Origin: Prosapia bicincta
Lineage: Eukaryota > Arthropoda > Insecta > Hemiptera > Cercopidae
DNA: 64,000 bases
Assembly (NCBI GenBank): GCA_036971475.1
Contig: JBAIZL010000007.1
Coordinates: forward strand, 33,728,002-33,792,001
Direction of reading: 5' to 3'
Below, piece after piece: positions 22,881-35,051 of this stretch. Below the pieces are notes generated by a model. That model had not been told where the DNA came from. It ran no database searches and was given only the letters and a program-made list of their open reading frames with translations. A program made the position numbers and the translations under genes. How positions within the stretch are numbered: position 1 is the first letter of the stretch; the number at the start of each line of letters is the position of its first letter.

Positions 22881-23579
22881 CGATAAGAAGCCCTCGATTT
22901 CATAAAAAATTCTTTTTATTTAAAATCTTATACATATTCTCTATGAATTTGCTAAGTAAATAAGTACTGCAGGTTGAAATATTTTTTTAAAATTTGTCCT
23001 ACGTTTTTTAAATATTTGTTGTATTTACATTTTTACAACAAAGACAAACTTAGCATTCCTGAATGTACATTCATAAGGTCATCAAAACATGTATCCATTG
23101 CAAATGTTGAAGGTTTACTATATAATGAGTTTAGAAATATAACAATTCCTGAAAGAAACAGTATGTTTTAAGGCAGATATAAAATTTCTTTTCAAGTTTT
23201 TAAAATTTAATTTAATAACAACATTATTTACAATATATATTTTAAAACCAACATTGATTGTAAAAGTACTAAATAAATTTTATTAAAATACATTTGTATA
23301 TTGAATAAAAAAACTTACAATTTTCTTATAAACAAAATATTTTCAACATGTCAGAATGTTTTTCCATGTAGTGTACATTATATTAAAACTTTAGGAATTT
23401 AAGTGTTAAAATAAATATTACTAGATTAATTATTATTATTTATCAGTCTGGAGAATATCGTATAAGACTTTTCTATTGCAATTATTCCCATATGTTTATA
23501 GCAATTTCCAGCATATAAAACATCAGTGCACATAATATACACAGTTAATTTATAAAAAGTGCATTTTGTACTCATCACA

Positions 23580-23580
23580 A

Positions 23581-23661
<81 letters not shown>
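23580..23661. repeat. (CA)n/(TA)n compound microsatellite
   Basis: CA, TA, CA and TA blocks alternate over ~80 bp. Confidence 0.95.
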
Positions 23662-23666
<5 letters not shown>

Positions 23667-23844
23667 AATGTATTTATAAAAATAAACCATAAACATTTAA
23701 AAAAAAAAATTACATTCTTGAAAAAGTAATAAATTTAAACTAAGCTACTTTAAAAAAGCAACTTTTTTAAAAAAACAAAAAATTGTACATGTTCTTTATT
23801 ATGAAAAGTTTTTTAAACAGCATGGCATCTTTATTCACTAAATA

Positions 23845-24463
23845 CAGTAGAGCGTCAAAAATCCGGATCAATTAGGACCGGGACCCATCCGGAATAATGA
23901 TTTTTCCGGATTTTCAAACTATCTTTAAACTACTGCTATTATTGATATATCATTAGCTATAATCTATTTAAATGGTTATTGTATCTTGTAAGTTTGAAAT
24001 AAACTAGGAATTAGTACAAAATAGATGTCAGAGGGCATAAAAAAACAAAAGAATTTAGTGAAAATGATATGTAGAGAAAAATTAACGGAAACAGACTAGT
24101 GGGGATGTTATAATTAAAAAATTGCCATTACAGATGAATATTAATATTAGCTGCATATTATGACACATTAGCTAAATATCAGATTTAATAAGAAATTTTA
24201 TTATTTTCCTAATTGGTTACAAATATGCGTTATTGGTTAGTGTACAGAACATACAAATCTAAAAAATTAGATCTTAATTAAATTTACTGTACGTTGCATT
24301 TTAAATTAAGTTATGATGCATTTTTTGGAATTGATTTATGTTCTTTGGATTTAAAATTAAAGATAACACTTAGTTTAGATTTGTATTGTAGTGATGCTGA
24401 GAGCCGTGCACTCTGAAACCAAGATCCGGGTTTGTGACGCTCCAGATTACTGACACTCTACTG
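23845..24463. mobile_element. pogo/Tigger-like MITE, 619 bp
   Basis: The termini CAGTAGAGCGTCAAAAATCC (left) and CAGTAGAGTGTCAGTAATC (right, reversed) match, with TA on the left and a mutated CA on the right. No transposase is present. Confidence 0.75.
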
Positions 24464-24469
24464 CAATGG

Positions 24470-26400
24470 CAATTAGCAGTCTTATAATATACTATGACAG
24501 TGATTGAATCATAGACATTTTTTTCGTAAGCAAAAGTGTCACCATATTGATAATATTAGTAACAGAATATATGGCAGATTAATTATTTCAGGAGCATTCT
24601 CAAAAAATTTGAACATTTGATTATTGCATTATTTTTTTACACCCTTAGCATGAGTGTTACAGGATATCTCAACAAGTCAGATCTTCATCAAACATGAATA
24701 ATACATTTTCTTGTATTTACAAATTTCAACTCTGTATTCTATTGAAGTTTGAAAAAGAAATAGTGTTGCATAATATTAGATGGTGGAAATTAACCCAGAC
24801 ATTGTATTTACCATATTCTGCTACTTGCTTTTTGTCAGCAATTAATTATCATAGCAACCTGCTGCTTTTATGTAGACTGTGCGTACACATTTCATGGGAA
24901 TTATTGGTACACATTAGACATGTCTAATACCTAATGATATGACTTTGCATTCTGCGCATTCTGTTACCTGTTGAATTTTAAAATTTCGTATACTGTTGTT
25001 AGAATTGTAAAACTTCTGTATCTAGCCCCACATTACACCCAGACAAGGCTCCCAAATTTATTATACCCCAAAACATTTTGAATCTTTTTAGCCATAAAAA
25101 TAAATTACCCATTTAACAAAATATTTTACTTTTTCATGTAGTATTTTATTTTAAATGCATCTTTAAACAAATTGAAAATTTATTTTTACACACTAGCTCC
25201 AAGCTAGCTGTAAATAGTCTATTTCATTTGCTGCTTGTTAAATAATACCTAGGAATCATTAAAAAACTATCACCAGCTAAAAACAAAACTTTTCACAAAT
25301 ACTGGTGAAGATTGTTTAAGTGAAACTACTGAAGATGGTTTCTTACAATTAAATTATAACAATAAATTCAAGGGCATTTTACTACAAATTCATGAAACTG
25401 TTAATATATTATAAATTTCAGTACAATACACTCTTTTCGCATACATACCCTCAATATACAAAAACTAATAAAACGTATATTATACAAACATTTATTTAAC
25501 ACATATCTCATTTTGATAAGCTGCTTTTTTAAGAAAATTATATTTCTTAAAACCAGTCTTTAAACAGTTTAGGCTATACCAAATTTATCTAAGAATACTC
25601 ACAGAAAAAAATTTATGTATCGGAAAAAATATTAGAAATTTAATGTACTCTAATAATTTTGAATGTCTACTAATTTTAAAATTATTAATACACTTATCGT
25701 CTCTTCTATTAGGAGTATTTGTATATATTCTAGTACATTTTTCTGCCTTTCCTAACATTTCATTATTTTCTCCTGGCACTCCACACCCCCTACCACTACA
25801 AAACCTTTGCAGACGGCTTTCTTCCATTAAGGCTAAGCTTTACCAAGAAACAAGACCTATACCAGCAAACATGAATTCTTTTATTTATTATACACTATAT
25901 ATTAATTATATATAATAAAATAATTATTGATTTAATAATACACTTTTTATTTTTTCATAGAAGTATAATAAACTTCTATTTTTGAGAAATTAAAATTTTA
26001 CTTAGTACATATTTTTGAAATCCATCCAAAACCGTCTGGTGTACAAGAAATATTTCCTGCAATTGTTAAATAAACAAACTGCGATTTTTTTAATATTTAA
26101 AATGTAATCACAATTACCCATAGTAACTATTGGAAGACATATTGTGGAGAAGACATTTTTATTTGAATCATGTGTATTTTAAAGGAAGACCAAGTTGACA
26201 GATTTTTTCAAATTATCAAAGGTCTATTATCCTACTTAAGCAATATTTTATTTTCTGCAATATATTGAATGCAAACATAGCTACCTTCATTAATTAACCA
26301 TACACTTTACACTAAGTTTATTAAAAAACAGGTAAAAATATATCAAAAATTACTTGTTAGCGCACCATTACATTGTATCTATTATAATCTGAAAATAGGT
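24470..26400. other. Featureless AT-rich DNA
   Basis: A few 80-90 codon frames occur (for example 25585-25827 minus, with a Cys-rich start) but have no consistent splice phase or domain. No repeats or terminal inverted repeats were seen. Confidence 0.5.
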
Positions 26401-26411
26401 TTAGTGCATTA

Positions 26412-29400
26412 GGTGGCGGACATACAGAAGGCAACTGGTGACGGAAATGCAACGCAAACTGAAGTTGCTTTTTCACAGCATACAGAGTTGCATGCACATA
26501 TTCATAGCGAAGTGATAGCAACGTGACTAGCGAGTGATACAGAAACTAGAGTTGCTCTGGTCATGACATGCTGTAAACTCGTTGCTCAGTTGCCAGAAGT
26601 ATTTGTTGTGTTGGTATGTGTTTCTCAAGAGTGCTAACGTATTTAAATAATAATTATTTTTATTTGTGTATTTTGTGTTTCTATTTCTTGAATAGGCTTT
26701 TATTATACTGCTATAGTATGTCAGAAAAACAAAATATTCCTGGTTCTGGTCATGATTTGTGTATCCAACAACTTCAAGATGATATGAATGATTACCAACA
26801 ATTTTTTCAAATTATATAAAATCAGGGTAAAAAATATTCTTAATGACGTTGGCTTTTTTCAATTTTTTAAAAAAATTACTCGTTTCAAAGTGTAGAACAC
26901 GAATATCAACTTTTCTCTGCGGAAAATACGGAAAGTTACTTTTTTCACATTTTAAATGTTAGTCGTTAATGGCATGAAGGCGTATAGCGTGAACCGGGCG
27001 TGTAGTAACTACAGCGCACTGCACTACATCTAGATTTGGTTGTAATTGTATACAACATTACTATATACCTATATTAAAATATACCTATGAAGTATCCATT
27101 CAGATTAGATTTGGTTATAATTTTATTCAACATTATACACTGAACTGTCTTTTATTGTAACGTTTTTGTAGTTTGTTTCTTAAAATATAGACAAGGATGG
27201 CATAACCCTCTGATGACGATATAACTGACAACTAAACTAACAACTTCGTATGAACAATCGTGTAAACCTATATGCAGCCTATATAAACAATCATGTAACC
27301 TGACTAGCAACTTTCTAATAGCAACTCAAGTTTAAGTTGTGTTGCCGTCACCAGTTGCTTTCTGTATGTTAGCAGCCTATATAAACAATCGTGTAACCCG
27401 ACTAGCAACTTTCTAATAGCAACTCAAGTTTAAGTTGTGTTGCCACCACCAGTTGCTTTCTGTATGTTAGCAGCCTATATAAACAATCGTGTAACCTGAC
27501 TAGCAACTTTCTAATAGCAACTCAAGTTTAAGTTGTGTTGCCGTCACCAGTTGCTTTCTGTATGTTAGCAGCCTATATAAACAATCGTGTAACCTGACTA
27601 GCAACTTTCTAATAGCAACTCAAGTTTAAGTTGTGTTGCCGTCACCAGTTGCTTTCTGTATGTTAGCAGCCTATATAAACAATCGTGTAACCTGACTAGC
27701 AACTTTCTAATAGCAACTCAAGTTTAAGTTGTGTTGCCGTCACCAGTTGCTTTCTGTATGTTAGCAGCCTATATAAACAATCGTGTAACCCGACTAGCAA
27801 CTTTCTAATAGCAACTCAAGTTTAAGTTGTGTTGCCACCACCAGTTGCTTTCTGTATGTTAGCAGCCTATATAAACAATCGTGTAACCCGACTAGCAACT
27901 TTCTAATAGCAACTCAAGTTTAAGTTGTGTTGCCACCACCAGTTGCTTTCTGTATGTTAGCAGCCTATATAAACAATCGTGTAACCCGACTAGCAACTTT
28001 CTAATAGCAACTCAAGTTTAAGTTGTGTTGCCACCACCAGTTGCTTTCTGTATGTTAGCAGCCTATATAAACAATCGTGTAACCCGACTAGCAACTTTCT
28101 AATAGCAACTCAAGTTTAAGTTGCGTTGCCGTCACCAGTTGCTTTCTGTATGTTAGCAGCCTATATAAACAATCGTGTAACCCGACTAGCAACTTTCTAA
28201 TAGCAACTCAAGTTTAAGTTGCGTTGCCGTCACCAGTTGCTTTCTGTATGTTAGCAGCCTATATAAACAATCGTGTAACCCGACTAGCAACTTTCTAATA
28301 GCAACTCAAGTTTAAGTTGCGTTGCCGTCACCAGTTGCTTTCTGTATGTTAGCAGCCTATATAAACAATCGTGTAACCCGACTAGCAACTTTCTAATAGC
28401 AACTCAAGTTTAAGTTGCGTTGCCGTCACCAGTTGCTTTCTGTATGTTAGCAGCCTATATAAACAATCGTGTAACCCGACTAGCAACTTTCTAATAGCAA
28501 CTCAAGTTTAAGTTGTGTTGCCGTCACCAGTTGCTTTCTGTATGTTAGCAGCCTATATAAACAATCGTGTAACCCGACTAGCAACTTTCTAATAGCAACT
28601 CAAGTTTAAGTTGCGTTGCCGTCACCAGTTGCTTTCTGTATGTTAGCAGCCTATATAAACAATCGTGTAACCCGACTAGCAACTTTCTAATAGCAACTCA
28701 AGTTTAAGTTGCGTTGCCGTCACCAGTTGCTTTCTGTATGTTAGCAGCCTATATAAACAATCGTGTAACCCGACTAGCAACTTTCTAATAGCAACTCAAG
28801 TTTAAGTTGTGTTGCCACCACCAGTTGCTTTCTGTATGTTAGCAGCCTATATAAACAATCGTGTAACCCGACTAGCAACTTTCTAATAGCAACTCAAGTT
28901 TAAGTTGCGTTGCCGTCACCAGTTGCTTTCTGTATGTTAGCAGCCTATATAAACAATCGTGTAACCCGACTAGCAACTTTCTAATAGCAACTCAAGTTTA
29001 AGTTGCGTTGCCGTCACCAGTTGCTTTCTGTATGTTAGCAGCCTATATAAACAATCGTGTAACCCGACTAGCAACTTTCTAATAGCAACTCAAGTTTAAG
29101 TTGCGTTGCCGTCACCAGTTGCTTTCTGTATGTTAGCAGCCTATATAAACAATCGTGTAACCCGACTAGCAACTTTCTAATAGCAACTCAAGTTTAAGTT
29201 GTGTTGCCACCACCAGTTGCTTTCTGTATGTTAGCAGCCTATATAAACAATCTTGTAACCCCACTAGCAACTTTCTAATAGCAACTCAAGTTTAAGTTGT
29301 GTTGCCACCACCAGTTGCTTTCTGTATGTTAGCAGCCTATATAAACAATCATGTAACCCGACTAGCAACTTTTCTAATAGCAACTCAAGTTTAAGTTGCG

Positions 29401-30128
29401 TTGCCGTCACCAGTTGCTTTCTGTATGTTAGCAGCCTATATAAACAATCATGTAACCCGACTAGCAACTTTCTAATAGCAACTCAAGTTTAAGTTGTGTT
29501 GCCACCACCAGTTGCTTTCTGTATGTTAGCAGCCTATATAAACAATCATGTAACCTGACTATCAACTTTTCTAATAGCAACTCAAGTTTAAGTTCTGTTG
29601 CCGTCACCAGTTGCTTTCTGTATGTTAACAGCCTATATAAACAATCATGTAACCTGACTATCAACTTTTCTAATAGCAACTCAAGTTTAAGTTGTGTTGC
29701 CGTCACCAGTTGCTTTCTGTATGTTAACAGCCTATATAAACAATCATGTAACCTGACTATCAACTTTTCTAATAGCAACTCAAGTTTAAGTTGTGTTGCC
29801 GTCACCAGTTGCTTTCTGTATGTTAACAGCCTATATAAACAATCATGTAACCTGACTATCAACTTTTCTAATAGCAACTCAAGTTTAAGTTGTGTTGCCA
29901 CCACCAGTTGCTTTCTGTATGTTAGCAGCCTATATAAACAATCATGTAACCTGACTATCAACTTTTCTAATAGCAACTCAAGTTTAAGTTGTGTTGCCGT
30001 CACCAGTTGCTTTCTGTATGTTAACAGCCTATATAAACAATCATGTAACCTGACTATCAACTTTTCTAATAGCAACTCAAGTTTAAGTTCTGTTGCCGTC
30101 ACCAGTTGCTTTTTGTATGTCCGCAGCC
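26412..30128. mobile_element. DNA transposon remnant whose right end expanded into a satellite
   Basis: The left end reads GGTGGCGGACATACAG then AGGCAACTGGTGACGG. The right end, reversed, reads GGCTGCGGACATACA then AAAAGCAACTGGTGACGG. Each satellite unit between them contains a variant of this same terminus. A short open frame at 26733-26819 (SEKQNIPGSGHDL) may be transposase-related. The superfamily is not assigned. Confidence 0.6.
27270..30125. repeat. 98/99-bp satellite array, about 29 copies
   Basis: The unit contains AGCAGCCTATATAAACAAT, CTAGCAACTTTCTAATAGC and GTCACCAGTTGCTTTCTG. Its period is 98 bp in the left two thirds; an extra T in the TTTTCTAA tract makes it 99 bp in most right-hand copies. 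Sequence variants (CGTGTAACC / CATGTAACC; CCGTCACC / CCACCACC) are clustered, as expected from unequal exchange. Confidence 0.95.
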
Positions 30129-30174
30129 TATATGAACAATCTTGTAACCCCACTAGCAACTTTTCTAACAGCAA
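29461..30174 (-). other. Open frame created by the 99-bp satellite units (237 codons), probably not a gene
   Basis: It reads a 33-residue repeat (for example LIVRLHDCLYRLLTYRKQL) seven times. The frame stays open only because the right-hand units are 99 bp. No start context, domain or splice evidence supports it, so it is treated as a by-product of the array. Confidence 0.3.
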
Positions 30175-30530
30175 CTCAAGTTTATGTTTTTGAGACTGGC
30201 TCTAAAAGACATTTTATAAATGAATTGGTACTAAAAGATAGCACTTTGTTCACTGTGTGTAGTTGTTTTGAGAATTTCACTGGTATGTGCCAATGCTAGC
30301 CTACCAATAACATTGGATATTTATATATAAAAGTGAAACATGATATAATATATAAAATATATAAGAAGTTTCTGATACAAGTAAGAATATAAGTTTTATT
30401 AAAGATTATTATCAGACATTTTATGAAAGTTTTTCATTCTTGTTTTTTTAATGTTTACAATGGAAATATTATTCCTTCAATATCCTTAGGCAGGAAACTT
30501 AATTATTACATATTTCAAAATCAAGAAAAA

Positions 30531-30690
30531 TTGTGTGTGTGTCTGTGTGTGTGGTGTCTGTGTTTATGTGAGTGTGTATGTGTGGTGTCTGTGTTTATGT
30601 GAGTATGTGTGTGTGTGTGTGTGTGTGGTGTGTTTATGTGTGTGTGAGTGTGTGGTGTATGTGTTTATGTGAATGTGTGTTTATGCGTGA
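30531..30690. repeat. Degenerate (GT)n region
   Basis: A run of GTGTGT with GTGGTGTCTGTGTTTATGTG interruptions repeated several times. Confidence 0.9.
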
Positions 30691-31342
30691 AGATTGAAGT
30701 GTTTGTTAAACATTAGAAGTATTTATGCAAATAGAAAATATTCTTCTATATTACACACACAGCTTTTAAAATTATCAATACATTTACAATACTCATCTAA
30801 ATGATATCATAACAAAAAATAAGTAAAGTATACTATTAAAAAAAATTATAATAATTGAGTAAACGGCTTAGAAATAATTTATTAATAATAATAAAAAACA
30901 AATATTTATAGTTTAAAAAAAGTTTTCACAAGATAAGAATCTACATGATGGTATATGTTCAGTTTTGCAGCATTCCATTATATCTAGTGCATTGTCAAAC
31001 TGTAAACTCAATTCATTACACTTATTATTTAATGCATTATGAAGACAAAAGGTTCTCTGTAACATGTCTCACCAATTTATTTGTTAAATAGTTTTTGTAT
31101 TTACAATTATCGAAACATTGTAGCATGTTTTAAAAGTTTGTCTTTCTTCATTCATTAATAATATATATCTAAATAAGTATTAAATAATAGATTATTATAT
31201 CACAATAAGATAAATTACTAAAACCATTCATAAAAACAACCCAAATACATTTAACAATATTCATTAAATTAAAACCTCAGTCATTCAGTGCCCTCTTGCT
31301 GACTCGAACTTGAAGCGACTAGCAAAAATATTTATTACTGAA

Positions 31343-32463
31343 CACCTTAGCTGCCGGCCACAATATCGACATTTTCATGGAGAATTGCCAAAATTTTATA
31401 AGCTTATTTTTAAACAATGTGTACTTATTTTTGTTTCCCTATTATATCTAAGTACGAAAATACATTTCTTATCATAATATACAAGACTTGAGCCAATATT
31501 GTTTTTGAAGTATTTTTATTTCCTTATCTGTGCAACACTGTCTTATATTTTGTGTGTTTTGTTTGTAAACAATAAACAACAAAACCGCAATTTCATGTTC
31601 CGATTACCCACACAATAAGCTAACTGGCGAGGAAAGTGTTTCGGTGCTTAAGACGAAGACATGTATACGTGTTGTAAGTGATTGATTTGTGAGTTTATAA
31701 ATATTTTGTATATGAACGGAAGTGTAAACAAATTGTCTGATAAGTAATGCTCCAGATTCGATGAATACTACACAAGATTCATAACAAGTAAAAGTTCTGA
31801 AACTTGATAATTTACTTTTTAAGGAATTTACGTTATAATATACTTCCTAGTAATATTATCGAAGTGTGTCATTTTTTGTACTTAACTCAACCAAGACCGT
31901 TTTTGTAAGAATTATTATACAACTAAATATTTAGTAAATATTTCTCACTTATTTTTTAGGTTTTGTGAAATCTTAAATACAATAGTGAAAATCAATAAAA
32001 TATGTAATTAAAAAATATTTATTTTATTATCAATGTATATAAAGATAAACTTCTTTAAATGAACCAACTTGAAATAATCATCTCAACTTCGTTAAAATTG
32101 TTAAAAAATACATGTGTCGGCGAGTTGTTAACTCCTGACGAAAAGCTCCTAAAATAACATCATGTTTAAAGTGCTGTTGACATTAATCTATCACACAAAA
32201 ACCATCGTAATTACATCTGTAAATTGTGTGAAGCTTGTTGTTTATTACTGTGCATTAATTTTTCCGAAAGTAGCAACACCGATTGAGTAATACGAATAAA
32301 CATAAAACGTTACTAGACAACAATGTAACCGGTCTAGTGGTCTAGATGGTACAGGTCTAGTAGCCCGAAGGAATTCGGTACAGCCTACTAGGCCGTCAGG
32401 CCAATTAATACTCAATACTCATTTAGATACTTCATACTTCAGATACTCATGGCAGCTAAAGTG
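31343..32463. mobile_element. piggyBac-like MITE, 1121 bp, in repeat A
   Basis: The termini are CACCTTAGCTGCC (left) and CACTTTAGCTGCC (right, reversed). Flanks TGAA and TTTA look like decayed TTAA. The uninterrupted paralogue at 51454-51457 keeps TTAA with no insert. No transposase was seen inside. Confidence 0.7.
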
Positions 32464-32599
32464 TTTACATGTCGAATGTGTAAGGATCAAATAATTAAGG
32501 ATGAAAATTGGTGATTTTTAGTAATAGAGGACTTCTTTTATTCCATCCAATTTTGGTTCAACAGTATACCATTAGTTATTTAAAAGTTGATATGAAATA

Positions 32600-33228
32600 T
32601 AGTAGAGCCTCTCTAATTCATCACAAGCATCCTATGCACTGCCACGTAGTATAGGCTCCATTACATAAAGCCAATACTAGACATGAGTCCTTCGATTTCT
32701 GAGAAAATCTCTCAACACAGAAAATAAAGAGACTTATAGGGAAGTAAATGAAATACATTGGATGGTATTAACTAAAACAAAGCATGATTAAGGAAATTGA
32801 TATTATTAAGGCAAGTTCGGCGCAATAAACAAAATTCTTTAGTATTAAAAAATAACAAACTTTTTAATAACTAAAATGTACTTATTTAAATACGTAAATA
32901 AATAGATTTAATACCATATTTTTTCTTGCTGTTGTTATTGTTCTTAAAAGGGACAGTAATATATTTTTTTATATCTTTTAAGAAAATAGAGTAACAAACT
33001 ATTTGTAATTACGAATTATACTGCAAACTAGTGCTTTTATAGTGGTGTTGAGTTTTTCGGCCGACGTATATCTTCAAGTACAACATTAATTTCATTACAT
33101 ACCTATTCACATATTTGTGTTATGTTTACCCACAATTGCATGTTAATATCATGAAATCTGTAAATTGTCTTTCCTCGAATTCATCACTCCCTCGGTCCCG
33201 AATGAGACGAATTAGAGAGGTTCTACAG
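32600..33228. mobile_element. pogo/Tigger-like MITE in repeat A, 629 bp
   Basis: The ends are TAGTAGAGCCTCTCTAATTC (left) and CTGTAGAACCTCTCTAATTC (right, reversed), flanked by TA. The same element lies inverted at 50666-51318. Confidence 0.8.
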
Positions 33229-33463
33229 TAAATTACATACAAACCGCACTTTGTTATTAGATATTTACTTTATACCATATCTATTGGGCAAAAATATGTA
33301 ATAAAATATTACAAATTAATTTAACACACATTATATTGCACTGTGCTATATTACTACAATATAATAATAGTAATTTAAAATGTATTATAAAATACGTTGC
33401 AATTAATTAAAACCTTCAAATACTACAGCAATAACAAACAGAAAAAAGACAATCTTGATTATA

Positions 33464-33858
33464 AGACTTTCAATAACCCCTGTTGCACTGCTGCGACTTA
33501 TTGAGGTGTGTACAGGCTAGTCAAGTACAACTTCTACTTATAAGACTTTCAATAACCCCTGTTGCACTGCTGCGACTTATTGAGGTGTGTACAGGCTAGT
33601 CAAGTACAACTTCTACTTATAAGACTTTCAATAACCCCTGTTGCACTGCTGCGACTTATTGAGGTGTGTACAGGCGAGTCAAGTACAACTTCTACTTATA
33701 AGACTTTCAATAACCCCTGTTGCACTGCTGCGACTTATTGAGGTGTGTACAGGCGAGTCAAGTACAACTTCTACTTATAAGACTTTCAATAACCCCTGTT
33801 GCACTGCTGCGACTTATTGAGGTGTTTACAGGCGAGTCAAGTACAACTTCTACTCATA
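33464..33858. repeat. 79-bp tandem repeat, 5 copies
   Basis: The unit contains GACTTTCAATAACCCCTG, CACTGCTGCGACTTATTGAG and GTCAAGTACAACTTCTAC. Copies are almost identical (CTAGTC in the first two, CGAGTC later, one TGTGTA to TGTTTA change). Confidence 0.95.
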
Positions 33859-34006
33859 AAAACCCATTTTAAGTAATGAAAGGTTAATATATGATTCAAA
33901 AGTTAGACTTTGATTTATCAAGGGATTTCTTCAACTTTTTCTAGCTGTAGAGGCGAATGTAACATTGATATTATGAGAGCTTCAAGGGAACTGAAAAGAA
34001 CTCAGG

Positions 34007-34125
34007 TTAACTAGAAATCCTAATTTTTGAGATTCGGATTTGCGAGGTTGCACTGTATTTTAAATATCTATATATGGAGGTTATTTTTTCCAAAGTAACT
34101 AAAACTATTAATCAGTACAATATCT
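34007..34125. repeat. 119-bp direct repeat, copy 1
   Basis: Identical by eye to 39276-39394. Reversed, its inner edge reads CAGTGCAACCTCGCAAATCC, like a pogo-type terminus. Confidence 0.85.
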
Positions 34126-34991
34126 CCAGGAAATCAATATTTTCCTCAATTTAAACAAGTAGAAGTGTTAAAAAAAGAATTAATTTTATTAGGCTAACTT
34201 AACACTTTTGGTTACATATTACTCTAAAAAATTTAATCAGATACTCAAGTGCTATATCATTCACTGCAATATACTTATGCCAAGATCCAATATATCTTTG
34301 TTTTATTTTAATTAAAATTTCAGCAAAAGAAATTTCTACCAAATGAATCCAGACTATTCCTAACCAGCCACTACTTTTCAAGATTAGTAAATAAATTTAG
34401 AATCGGTTAACAAACAGGCAAACACATTGACGTCAATATTACATGGGGAATCATTTAATATAATATATTTATTGATTGCTAAAATGAATCTAAAAGAATT
34501 TCATGAAAATAGTGAAACAAATTCTACACAAAACTATCAAGCTGCAACAGTATTAAATTAAGCAGTAAAATTTTAACAGTTTATCAATTTAGTAAGAAAA
34601 ACAATTGGAATCTTCTTCTTTCCAACAATTTAATGTAAACATAATTAGGTTTTCATTGTTGCAGGAACTAGTACACTGTATCACTATTTATCCACTGAAC
34701 ATATCAATTGCAGTAAATTGTACAGGACAAGCAGACAAATTCTTACCTTTTAGAGGACTGTGTTATATTTGGACACCCTGTATACTCTGTGTTACACATA
34801 GATTAAATCATAGATAAAAAATAAGGCCCCTAATTATTATATTATTTTATACATTAAATAGGTAAAAGTCTTTTAATTCGAAAACTCAAATAAACATTCC
34901 AACCAACTAATTCTATCAATGGTGTAAAAAATTGCTATATGAAAAAAATCTAGTAGCAAATTACTACAACGCAAAGTTTAAAAATGATTAA

Positions 34992-35051
34992 TTATATTCT
35001 ATCGTAGGTTGTTGGTGTGTTAAATCCTTGTAAAGCAAACAGAATGCCATC
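34992..35051 (-). CDS. M6PR: M6PR-like last exon, duplicate copy
   Basis: A second copy of the 60-nt terminal exon with its own acceptor (CAG at 35054-35052) and stop TAA (34994-34992), encoding the same residues. Either copy splices in frame to exon 5. It lies in the left unit of the 393-bp tandem duplication. Confidence 0.75.
   Translation of the reverse strand, partial: DGILFALQGFNTPTTYDRI

Larger units (their letters stand above)
30890..33240 (-). repeat. Inverted dispersed repeat, copy A (~2 kb plus insert)
   Basis: It matches 50650-52520 in reverse: GTAGCGACTAGC-type, AGACAAAAGGTTCTCTGTAAC, CATTCCATTATATCTAGTGC and GACATGTAAACAC-like blocks occur in mirrored order. A piggyBac-like insert (31343-32463) is present only here, and a foldback (about 51830-52230) only in copy B. 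Confidence 0.8.

Noticed and set aside
23040..23171. Possible minus-strand exon after a TTTCTTTCAG acceptor
   Set aside because: The frame stops after about 38 codons without a donor and has no domain.
25585..25827. Minus frame with Cys-rich start (LQRFCSGRGCGVPGEN) as a possible upstream TSP1 exon
   Set aside because: No Trp ladder, a hydrophobic tail, and the nearby donor is in phase 0 while the next known exon needs phase 1.
27270..30125. CRISPR-like array (regular repeats)
   Set aside because: There are no unique spacers; the whole 98/99-bp unit repeats, so it is a eukaryotic satellite.
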